Shown here piece after piece: positions 1-6,180 of a DNA stretch of 6,734 bases. The translations under genes and the position numbers were made by a program. The first letter of the stretch is position 1. Each line of letters begins with the position of its first letter. The stretch comes from Actinomycetota bacterium (GTDB taxonomy: Bacteria; Actinomycetota; Actinomycetes; S36-B12), in NCBI GenBank assembly GCA_009702725.1, contig WLHM01000068.1, forward strand, positions 1 to 6,734, in the 5' to 3' direction. Below the pieces are notes generated by a model. The model was not told where the DNA came from and did not search any database. It saw nothing but the letters and a program-made list of their open reading frames with translations.

Positions 1-1283
1 ACAATTATCCCCATACAAACCAAGGTGGCGGCCACCACATAGGCGACCGGCAGCAAACGAGCAATATCAACAGGCCCAGGATCTGAGCGGCCTCTGACTT
101 TGGCGAACTGCCTACGCAACCCTTCGTACATGGCGCCGGCAACATGGCCACCGTCCAGAGGCAAAACCGGCAGCAGGTTAAATAAAAATAGGAAGAGATT
201 CAATGAGGCTGCGAGGCCTAAGAAGGTAGCGGCTTTTGCCATTAATGGTTCATCCATAGTGGCAATCTCACCACCAATTCGACTAACTCCCACCACGCTC
301 ACGGGGCTGTCGATAGCGCGCTCACCACCACCAATCAAAGTGTCTTTAACTAATTCATAAAGGCGCACAGGTAGTGAGATCAAGGCTTTCACCGACGCAA
401 CCGTGATATCCCACATATAGCTAGGCACGGTTGCCCAAGACTGGGAAACATACTCAAATTCGGGACGCATACCGATGTAGCCAGAAGTTGCTGTCTCGCC
501 GGTAGGGTTTCCGCGGTCGTCATATACCGGCCGATCAATCGTGGCGATTGCGATCGGCACTTCCATAACTGAGTCGGCGCGAATATAAGTCAAAGTGGCG
601 GTTGTGCTCCCATGAGCTCTGATCCAAGTTGTGGCTTGATCCCAAGTGTCAAAGGCTTGGCCATCAATTGCCGTAATGACATCGCCCTCAATTAACCCCG
701 CCGCAGCAGCCGGCGCGAGCTGGGTACCTGTTGGGCACTGCCCAGACGGCAACGACTCACCTGTCGGCTGCGCGAGCGTGGGCGTGCATGGCACTACCCC
801 GGCTACCTGCAAGCTCGGCTGCGGCAGCCCGATACCAACCTACATGATCGTAAAGAGCACAAATGCAAAAAGTAAGTTCATCGTCGGGCCACCCAGCATG
901 ACCACAATTTTCTTGCGCACCGGTAACTTATAGAAGACTCGATTAGCATCTGCAGGACCAACGTCGTCAAGTGACTGCTTGCGCGCGTCAGAAATCATCG
1001 CGCCGAACTTCCCGGTCGTCATGCTGCGGGGCGCGCCCGTTGGATCATCCTTGGCCGGCGGGATCATCCCGATCATCCGAATATAGCCGCCTAGAGGTAT
1101 CCCTTTTAGGCCATATGTTGTCTCGCCTTTGGTCTTCGACCAAATCGTAGGCCCAAATCCGATCATGTATTCGGTGACTTTGACCCCGAACTTCTTGGCA
1201 GGCAGCAGGTGGCCGATTTCATGTAATGCGATTGAAGCCCCGATAAGTAGGACGAAAATAAGGATGCCGATAACCTGCAACAT
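1..1283 (-). pseudogene. rip1: Rip1/RseP-family site-2 zinc metalloprotease (M50), interrupted by an in-frame TAG; partial at left edge
   Basis: This gene encodes an intramembrane zinc protease that, in its family, cleaves anti-sigma factors and other single-pass substrates within the inner membrane. The ATG at 1283 has a good ribosome site (GGAAGG, 1298-1293, nine bases upstream) and overlaps the dxr stop by one base (TGATG). The first 147 codons hold an N-terminal membrane helix carrying the HExxH motif (HEIGH, residues 21-25), the PLGGY segment, the long loop typical of actinobacterial homologues, and a second hydrophobic helix starting near GGPTMNL. Codon 148 is TAG (842-840). Beyond it the same frame stays open to the edge and encodes a PDZ domain (about codons 165-240), the late membrane helices and the second metal-ligand motif LPLDGGH (Asp codon 155-153). 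The TAG falls in the second helix without an indel, so it looks like a point nonsense mutation or a sequence error. The truncated product would lack the Asp ligand and should be inactive. Confidence 0.85.
840..842 (-). other. In-frame amber (TAG) codon inside the site-2 protease gene
   Basis: On the minus strand the reading is ...CTC TTT ACC ATC ATG TAG GTT GGT ATC GGG CTG..., that is LFTIM*VGIGLP. The frame is the same on both sides: low coordinates of codons are multiples of three from the HExxH half through the LDG motif. Homologues have a hydrophobic residue here, so TTG (Leu) to TAG is a simple one-base explanation. TAG also ends the aldehyde dehydrogenase, gabT and saccharopine-dehydrogenase-like genes in this window, so genome-wide recoding is unlikely. 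The following base is G, which is not a typical leaky readthrough context. Confidence 0.85.
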
Positions 1284-2512
1284 CAGCGCCTACCTTCCAG
1301 TGCAATTTCGCGCGAACGCTCACGAGCCCAAGTATCTGCTGCTATGACGTTTTCGAGGCTTACTTCGTTCCCCGGAACCCACGACCCTCCGGCGGTCACA
1401 TCTTGACCACCTAAGTGCTCATCTAGAACCTGAGCCACCGTATCGACGATATCCAGGAAACCGATCTCCCCCGCCAGGAACGCCGCAACACTCGCTTCGT
1501 CAGCGCCGTTGAAGACCGCCGGAGCCGTGCCTCCCTGGCTACCAGCCAACCGTGCCAAGCCGATCGCCGGAAAAGCTTCGTCATCAAGTGGGAAGAACTC
1601 CCAGCTCGTGGCGGTTGTCCAATCGCAAGCGGGGCCGGCCCCGGCAACTCGATCTGGCCATGACAGCCCTAGGGCTATTGGTATGCGCATATCCGGCGGG
1701 CTCACCTGAGCAAGCGTTGACCCATCAACGAACTCCACCATGGAGTGAACCACCGACTGTGGATGCACCACCACGGTTATTGCCTCAAGTGGCAGATCGA
1801 ATAACAAGTGCGCCTCAATTAGTTCAAGGCCCTTATTCATCAAGGTTGCCGAATTAATGGTGACAAGCGGCCCCATCGTCCAAGTCGGATGATCCAGTGC
1901 CTGGGCCGGGGTCACGTTCATTAGCTCGGCTCGAGATCGGCCGCGAAATGGCCCGCCGCTAGCGGTTAGCACCAAGCGGCGTACTTCGTTCGCCGCCCCA
2001 CCGCGAAGTGCCTGTGCGATAGCCGAGTGCTCCGAATCCACCGGGACGATCTGACCTGGCGCAGCCAGATTTTTGACCAGGGCGCCTCCAATTATCAGCG
2101 ACTCCTTATTTGCCAAGGCCAAAATATGGCCGGCACTAAGTGCGGACAATGTTGGCTCTAGCCCGGCCGCACCCGCGATGCCGTTAAGCACCACATCACA
2201 TGGCCACTGCGCTAATTGCGCTGCCGCGGTTGGCCCGGCCAAAATCGCCGGAAGCTTGAAAGCACCTACCGCATATCCACGCTCCTGCGCTTGCGCATAA
2301 AGAGCTAGTTGCAACTCCTGCGCCGTCGTTGCCCGAGCGACCGCAACCGCCTCGACTTCAAAATTAAGTATCTGTTGGACCAATTTTGGAATGTCTGCGC
2401 CGGTTGAAGACAAGCCCACGACCTTAAAAAGATCCGGGTTGCGCGCGGCAACATCTAGGGCTTGAGTACCAATCGAACCAGTACTCCCCAAGATGACGAT
2501 GCGCCGGGTCAC
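1283..2512 (-). CDS. dxr: 1-deoxy-D-xylulose 5-phosphate reductoisomerase (Dxr/IspC)
   Basis: Cytoplasmic enzyme that rearranges and reduces 1-deoxy-D-xylulose 5-phosphate to 2-C-methyl-D-erythritol 4-phosphate with NADPH, the first committed step of the MEP isoprenoid pathway. From the chosen start it has 409 residues, a normal length. It shows the NADPH-binding loop GSTGSIG (9-15), ANKES (134-138), metal ligands in VDSEHS (Asp159, Glu161) and in MNKGLE (Glu230), the mobile loop HPTWTMG (208-214) and HPQS (250-253). All expected active-site motifs are present. The GTG at 2512 is the likely start: it lies one base after the TAA of the upstream gene and places VTRRIVILGSTG where the family begins. 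A longer frame from TTG at 2563 would add 17 Ala-rich residues inside the upstream gene and is unlikely. No clear Shine-Dalgarno precedes the GTG, so translation is probably coupled. Its stop overlaps the protease start, matching the dxr-rip1 order of actinobacteria such as Mycobacterium. Confidence 0.96.
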   Translation of the reverse strand: MTRRIVILGSTGSIGTQALDVAARNPDLFKVVGLSSTGADIPKLVQQILNFEVEAVAVARATTAQELQLALYAQAQERGYAVGAFKLPAILAGPTAAAQLAQWPCDVVLNGIAGAAGLEPTLSALSAGHILALANKESLIIGGALVKNLAAPGQIVPVDSEHSAIAQALRGGAANEVRRLVLTASGGPFRGRSRAELMNVTPAQALDHPTWTMGPLVTINSATLMNKGLELIEAHLLFDLPLEAITVVVHPQSVVHSMVEFVDGSTLAQVSPPDMRIPIALGLSWPDRVAGAGPACDWTTATSWEFFPLDDEAFPAIGLARLAGSQGGTAPAVFNGADEASVAAFLAGEIGFLDIVDTVAQVLDEHLGGQDVTAGGSWVPGNEVSLENVIAADTWARERSREIALEGRR

Positions 2513-2513
2513 G

Positions 2514-2945
2514 TTATTCGCCGCGGCGGCTATCCCCGAAATCGCGATCGGGTTCGGTCCCAAAGTACTGCTGAGCCAAGCGAAGTACTTGACGGTCAGT
2601 TAAGTCGTCAATATCGCAACGAACTTCAGCGACCAGCTTGGCGACGACGTCCGAAAAGTGCTTCTCGGCGTATGCAACGAAGTGGTGGCTCGCATTCGCT
2701 TTGCCGTTGCCGTGCCCTAGTAGTAGAAAACCCTCGGACTTACCCAAGTACTCAGCCAAGGATTTCCAGTACTCGTCATTGTCATCGCGATACGTGCCAT
2801 CGGGGTTACCCGCCTTCGCGTGCAGGTGACGAAAATAACCCTGAGGGTCGTCTGCCACTATGCGCTCAGGTCGGCCCTTTGGATCAGCATCAATTGCCCA
2901 GATCCGGGTTTCGTGAAAGTCAATTGCCGCAACTAAAATACTCAT
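2514..2945 (-). CDS. Small eRF1-domain-3-like protein ('translational machinery protein' type)
   Basis: 143 residues, soluble, with no signal peptide or membrane segment. From memory its pattern matches a small bacterial family annotated as 'translational machinery protein' (eRF1 domain 3-like, related to baeRF proteins). An N-terminal strand VAAIDFHETRIWAID (5-19) is followed by the His-rich RHLHAKAGNPDG (39-50), then YWKSLAEYL (59-67), the glycine-rich strand and turn FLLLGHGNGKANASHHF (73-89), and a C-terminal helix and strand ending LTDRQVLRLAQQYFG (114-128). The order fits an L7Ae/L30e-like alpha/beta/alpha fold. There is no GGQ motif, so it cannot act as a complete release factor; binding to RNA or the ribosome is inference. 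The ATG at 2945 has a good ribosome site (GAGGAAG, 2959-2953, seven bases before). It begins two bases after the HicA-like gene and ends one base before dxr. No experimentally defined role is known to me. The family assignment was made by eye. Confidence 0.72.
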   Translation of the reverse strand: MSILVAAIDFHETRIWAIDADPKGRPERIVADDPQGYFRHLHAKAGNPDGTYRDDNDEYWKSLAEYLGKSEGFLLLGHGNGKANASHHFVAYAEKHFSDVVAKLVAEVRCDIDDLTDRQVLRLAQQYFGTEPDRDFGDSRRGE

Positions 2946-2947
2946 GA

Positions 2948-3247
2948 TTAATCTTCCTCGCCTGGAGTCTTTACAGTGGTCGGAGCATCCGGCCCGTATC
3001 CGGCATTCTTAAGCATGCGGCGAAAATCGATTACCTGCTCGATGGAGATGTCTTTGTTATGCGAGCGATCAAAAACCTCAATCTCCGTTCCGACAGTGAT
3101 GCGAAAACGGCCGTCGTGCTTTTCTTCGACCTCACCGACCGCCGATAGCAGGCTCACTACATCAACCCACCTGATGTTGTGGCTGGTCGGGTGGGCGAAT
3201 ATGGCCGCTACGGTATCGCGGTGATGATTATTCAGATGATTGGTCAT
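2948..3247 (-). CDS. HicA/YcfA-fold-like small protein, probably RNA-binding
   Basis: 99 residues, conserved-hypothetical in type. The layout is a leading segment HHRDTVAAIFAHPTSHNIRW (8-27), a helix WVDVVSLLSAVG (27-38), three short strands over 39-60 (EVEEKHDGRFRITV, then GTEIEVF), and a C-terminal helix IEQVIDFRRMLKNAGY (69-84). This resembles HicA/YcfA-like proteins, which have a double-stranded-RNA-binding-like fold; similar proteins starting 'HR.T...IF.HP...NI.W' occur in actinobacteria, often annotated as HicA-family. By my alignment the catalytic His of HicA toxins (in G-S-H-H) is replaced by Phe48 in DGRFRI, so ribonuclease activity is doubtful. No HicB-type antitoxin gene lies beside it. 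The ATG at 3247 has no ribosome site but has TAAGAT six bases upstream, suggesting a leaderless transcript. Spacing is 24 bases after the aldehyde dehydrogenase and two bases before the eRF1-like gene. Confidence 0.65.
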   Translation of the reverse strand: MTNHLNNHHRDTVAAIFAHPTSHNIRWVDVVSLLSAVGEVEEKHDGRFRITVGTEIEVFDRSHNKDISIEQVIDFRRMLKNAGYGPDAPTTVKTPGEED

Positions 3248-3259
3248 AGGGAGATCTTA
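3248..3259 (-). promoter_or_regulatory. Possible -10 box for a leaderless transcript of the HicA-like gene
   Basis: TAAGAT (3259-3254) matches the actinobacterial TAnnnT -10 form and is followed by exactly six bases (CTCCCT) and then the ATG. A transcript would start at or next to the A of the start codon. No purine-rich ribosome site precedes the gene, which agrees with leaderless expression. No convincing -35 element is visible. If real, it gives the four-gene group ending in the protease its own promoter within the gap after the aldehyde dehydrogenase gene. Confidence 0.4.
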
Positions 3260-3271
3260 GACGCAAAAATT

Positions 3272-4735
3272 CTAGAGAGCGAGGTCGGTCAGGACCAAGA
3301 CCCGCTCATGGGTTAAGTCGGTCATCGCGGAGCGCAACCCTTCGCGACCAACCCCCGAGGCCTTGATGCCTCCGTATGGCATTTGGTCGGCCCGGAATGT
3401 TGGCGCATCACCAATGATCACGCCCCCCACCTCAAGTTCACGGTGCGCGCGGAAAATCTCTTGAATATTGTGGGTGAAAAGGCCAGTTTGCAGGCCAAAT
3501 CTTGAGTCGTTAACTAGGTCAATACCTTCATCAAGATCCTTGATGACTTGGATCGACATTACTGGGCCAAAAACCTCTTCACATGACACCCGGACCCGGG
3601 GATCGACATTGGAAAGAAGCGTCGGTTCAATCGAAGTACCGCTACGCGAACCCCCAGCGAGTACCTCGGCTCCGACGTCGACCGCCTCTTTCACCCACTC
3701 CGTTACTCGCACGGCGGCCGCTTCACTAATCATCGGGCCAACCTCGGTAGCCGGATCCCATGGCGAGCCACTGACAAGTGCCAGCACATTCGCGATGAGC
3801 CGCTCGGTGAACGCTTCAGCAACCGACTCTTCAACGAAGATCCGTTGCACGGAAACACAGGTCTGCCCAGCCTGGGCATTTCCATACATTGCGATTCGAC
3901 GCGCAGCCCACTCTAAATCCTTAGCGCTGCTGTAGTCCCCCAAAATTATCGCCGCCGCATTGCCACCAAGCTCGAGCACAATGTGCTTATTTGGCACCTC
4001 ACGTTGGATTGCAAACCCCACGGGCTCAGAGCCGGTGAACGAAATAACCGGTAGCCTCGGGTCAGCCACGAGGGCGGGCGCTACCTCATTACCTACGGGG
4101 ATAACCGAGAACATGCCCGGTGGTAAATCGGTCTCACCCAGAAGTTCACCAATAAGTAACGCACCCAGCGGAGTAGCTGGCGCCGGCTTCACAACTATCG
4201 GCGCACCAACTGCTAGTGCGGGCGCGACTTTATGGGCTACGAGGTTTACCGGAAAGTTGAAGGGTGAAATACCAAGGACTGGTCCGTGCGGAAAACGCCG
4301 GATGATCGCGGCTCGACCAGCAGTTGCCGCCTCGGTATCGAGGCGCTGAAACTCACCGTTGAATCGCCGAGCTTCCTCAGCTGCCCATCTAAATGTCGAT
4401 GCTGCGCGCCCAGCCTCCGCCCGTGACCAAGTTATGGGCTTGCCGTTTTCGGCCGTAATTAACGCAGCTACTTCATCAAGGCGCTCCTCCAACCGTCGCG
4501 AGACATGGGTTAGTGCCGCAGCACGTTGGGCGGCCGAGGTGCGCTGAGCCTCGCGGCGTACTTGCCACGCCCCCTCGATAGCGGCCTCGACGCTGGCCGC
4601 ATTGGGGACCGTGTAAGTACCGACAACCGACCCATCACCTGGATGGGTAACCTCGGCGCGCTCGCCTGCATCCGAGGCGGTGCCGGCGATCCATGATGGC
4701 CAGTGACGTGGAGTGTGAAGATCCTTCATGCTCAT
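3272..4735 (-). CDS. NAD(P)+-dependent aldehyde dehydrogenase, candidate semialdehyde dehydrogenase
   Basis: Cytoplasmic enzyme of 487 residues, full length for the ALDH superfamily, oxidising an aldehyde to its acid with NAD(P)+. Visible motifs are the oxyanion Asn in SPFNFP (Asn160), cofactor-contacting VVKPAPATP (Lys183), FTGSE (233-237), general base LELGGN (Glu255), nucleophile GQTC (Cys293), CEEVFGP (385-391) and the C-terminal MPYGGIKASGVGREG (452-466). All catalytic residues are intact. It is divergent from gabT across 83 bp, so succinate-semialdehyde or another omega-amino-acid-derived semialdehyde is the likely substrate. An aminoaldehyde such as 4-aminobutanal, or a general aldehyde, is also possible, because the superfamily motifs do not fix specificity. 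I therefore give no gabD symbol. The start is ATG 4735, six bases after a TAnnnT box; a second in-frame ATG lies at 4729. The stop is TAG at 3274-3272. Confidence 0.93.
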   Translation of the reverse strand: MSMKDLHTPRHWPSWIAGTASDAGERAEVTHPGDGSVVGTYTVPNAASVEAAIEGAWQVRREAQRTSAAQRAAALTHVSRRLEERLDEVAALITAENGKPITWSRAEAGRAASTFRWAAEEARRFNGEFQRLDTEAATAGRAAIIRRFPHGPVLGISPFNFPVNLVAHKVAPALAVGAPIVVKPAPATPLGALLIGELLGETDLPPGMFSVIPVGNEVAPALVADPRLPVISFTGSEPVGFAIQREVPNKHIVLELGGNAAAIILGDYSSAKDLEWAARRIAMYGNAQAGQTCVSVQRIFVEESVAEAFTERLIANVLALVSGSPWDPATEVGPMISEAAAVRVTEWVKEAVDVGAEVLAGGSRSGTSIEPTLLSNVDPRVRVSCEEVFGPVMSIQVIKDLDEGIDLVNDSRFGLQTGLFTHNIQEIFRAHRELEVGGVIIGDAPTFRADQMPYGGIKASGVGREGLRSAMTDLTHERVLVLTDLAL

Positions 4736-4747
4736 GGGTAAAACCTA
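4736..4747 (-). promoter_or_regulatory. Possible -10 box for a leaderless aldehyde dehydrogenase transcript
   Basis: TAGGTT (4747-4742) fits TAnnnT and is followed by six bases (TTACCC) and then the ATG at 4735. This is the same spacing seen before the HicA-like gene. No strong ribosome site is present, although AGG lies further upstream. No clear -35 is visible. The plus-strand word CCTAT occurs twice nearby (4744-4748 and 4755-4759), 11 bp apart, on one face of the helix; it could be a regulator site or chance. Confidence 0.38.
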
Positions 4748-4784
4748 TGGCCCCCCTATACCGGCGAATAACCCGGCACTGGCC

Positions 4785-4818
4785 TAGAGTTCACTTAAAC
4801 GCCCACTATGGAGGCAAC
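4785..4818 (+). promoter_or_regulatory. Possible gabT -10 box and ribosome binding site
   Basis: TAGAGT (4785-4790) fits the actinobacterial TAnnnT -10 form and would place a transcript start near 4797, giving a leader of about 22 bases. The leader contains GGAGG (4810-4814), four bases before the ATG at 4819. That ribosome site is the main reason for choosing this start over in-frame codons further upstream. I see no good -35. The whole divergent region is 83 bp, so promoters for gabT and the aldehyde dehydrogenase lie back to back and could share one regulator, which is not encoded in this window. Confidence 0.4.
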
Positions 4819-6168
4819 ATGACCCTCACGACCGAGCGAACCGACAACGATCTGGCCCAAGTACGCCGGCTGGTGACCAATATCCCCGGGCCAAAGTCAT
4901 TGGAACTACTTTCCCGCAAGACCGAGGCGGTATCCGCAGGCGTTGGCGTCACACTTCCGGTGTTCATCACCAAAGCCGGGGGCGGGGTTCTCGAAGATGT
5001 CGACGGTAACTCCATGATCGACATGGGTTCGGGTATAGCAGTGACCACCGTTGGCAACGCCAACCCCTTCGTGGTCGAGAACGTGCAAAAGCAGGTTGCG
5101 GCATTCACCCACACTTGTTTCATGGTGACTCCATATTCCGGCTATGTCGAAGTGTGCGAGGCACTAAATCGCCTAACTCCCGGCGATCACGCCAAACGTT
5201 CAGCGCTTTTCAACTCCGGAGCCGAGGCCGTTGAAAACGCCGTCAAGATCGCCCGGACATTTACTAATCGAGCCGCAGTAGTTGTCGTTGAGCACGGCTA
5301 CCACGGCCGCACCAACCTCACTATGGCGATGACCGCGAAGAACATGCCTTACAAGAATGGCTTCGGCCCATTCGCGTCTGAGATCTATCGCGTACCCACT
5401 TCGTACCCATTCCGCGATGCACCACTTTCGGGACTTGATATCGCAAAGCGCGCCATCAGCCGCATTGACAAAGAAATCGGCGCTACGAACGTTGCTGCAA
5501 TTGTCATTGAACCGATACAGGGCGAGGGCGGTTTCATCGTCCCAGGCGATGGCTACTTTGCCGCAATGGCCACTTTCGCGAAAGAGAACGGCATCGTCTT
5601 TATCGCCGACGAAATTCAAAGTGGATTTTGCCGCACGGGCGATTGGTTCGCCAGCAGTTATGAAGGCGTTGTCCCCGATCTACTAACCACTGCAAAAGGC
5701 ATAGCAGGTGGCCTCCCCCTTGCCGCAGTTACCGGCCGTGCCGACATCATGGATTCGGTACATGCCGGTGGACTCGGCGGTACCTACGGTGGCAGCCCTG
5801 TTGCGTGCGCGGCAGCCCTCGGAGCAATTCGGTGGATGGAAGAAGAAGACGCCTGCGGTCGCGCGCGTGCCATTGAAGCCGTGATGCTTCCCGCATTAGC
5901 TGCGATGCAGGTAAATCACCCGACCATCGGTGATATTCGAGGTCGTGGAGCAATGCTCGCGATCGAACTGATCAAGCCTGGCACCATGGATCCAGATCCC
6001 GAGCGCACCAGCGCGGTTGCGAAATACTGCCATGGCCAAGGGGTAATGGTTTTGACTACCGGTACCTACTCGAACGTTGTGCGTTTCCTACCGCCATTAA
6101 CCATGCCGATGCATCTTCTCGAAGAGGCACTCGAGGTAATTGCCAGCGGCTTTGAAGTAACTAGCTAG
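4819..6168 (+). CDS. gabT: 4-aminobutyrate--2-oxoglutarate aminotransferase (GabT)
   Basis: Cytoplasmic class-III, PLP-dependent transaminase that moves the amino group of GABA to 2-oxoglutarate, giving succinic semialdehyde and glutamate. It has 449 residues from ATG 4819, full length. The sequence closely follows actinobacterial GabT: IPGP (22-25), GVGVTLPVF (41-49), SGIAVTTVGN (71-80), the cofactor phosphate loop FNSGAEAVENAVKIAR (131-146), YHGRT (161-165), EPIQGEGGF (231-239), the PLP-ring aspartate in ADEIQSGF (Asp264) and the Schiff-base lysine in TTAKG (Lys293). The frame is open upstream to 4693, but that extension enters the divergent gene and has no family similarity; GGAGG fixes the start at 4819. 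The divergent aldehyde dehydrogenase could oxidise the semialdehyde product. Homologues also accept 5-aminovalerate, so a role in lysine breakdown is possible. The TAG stop is seven bases from that of the convergent gene. Confidence 0.96.
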   Translation: MTLTTERTDNDLAQVRRLVTNIPGPKSLELLSRKTEAVSAGVGVTLPVFITKAGGGVLEDVDGNSMIDMGSGIAVTTVGNANPFVVENVQKQVAAFTHTCFMVTPYSGYVEVCEALNRLTPGDHAKRSALFNSGAEAVENAVKIARTFTNRAAVVVVEHGYHGRTNLTMAMTAKNMPYKNGFGPFASEIYRVPTSYPFRDAPLSGLDIAKRAISRIDKEIGATNVAAIVIEPIQGEGGFIVPGDGYFAAMATFAKENGIVFIADEIQSGFCRTGDWFASSYEGVVPDLLTTAKGIAGGLPLAAVTGRADIMDSVHAGGLGGTYGGSPVACAAALGAIRWMEEEDACGRARAIEAVMLPALAAMQVNHPTIGDIRGRGAMLAIELIKPGTMDPDPERTSAVAKYCHGQGVMVLTTGTYSNVVRFLPPLTMPMHLLEEALEVIASGFEVTS

Positions 6169-6180
6169 CTTTTTGCTAGT
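6160..6180. repeat. Short inverted repeat across two convergent stop codons
   Basis: Arms ACTAGC (6160-6165) and GCTAGT (6175-6180) are perfect complements around a nine-base loop containing five T residues. The left arm includes the last two sense codons of gabT and the loop contains its TAG; the right arm contains the TAG of the convergent gene. It may act as a weak bidirectional terminator, but the stem is only six base pairs, AT-rich at the ends, and has no T-run after it on either strand. Confidence 0.3.

Noticed and set aside
840..842. TAG read as a sense codon (genome recoding)
   Set aside because: Three other genes in the window (aldehyde dehydrogenase, gabT, saccharopine-dehydrogenase-like) end properly at TAG.
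646..933. Plus-strand open frame across the protease stop codon
   Set aside because: It is antisense to the PDZ and membrane region of the protease, has no ribosome site or recognisable domain, and does not explain the TAG.
2513..2563. Longer dxr start (TTG at 2563) adding 17 residues
   Set aside because: The extension lies wholly inside the upstream gene, is Ala-rich, has a rare start codon, and precedes the family's normal N-terminus. GTG at 2512 follows the upstream stop by one base.
2462..2947. Plus-strand 161-codon open frame antisense to the eRF1-like gene
   Set aside because: Its translation is rich in Arg, Ser and Pro with no recognisable motif, and the minus strand here carries a well-packed gene with a ribosome site.
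3468..4349. Two plus-strand open frames (3468-3935 and 3960-4349) opposite the aldehyde dehydrogenase
   Set aside because: Both lie opposite a fully conserved enzyme and have compositions expected of an antisense shadow.
4693..4818. Upstream extension of the gabT frame by 42 codons
   Set aside because: It crosses the promoter region and enters the divergent aldehyde dehydrogenase, shows no family similarity, and GGAGG sits just before the ATG at 4819.
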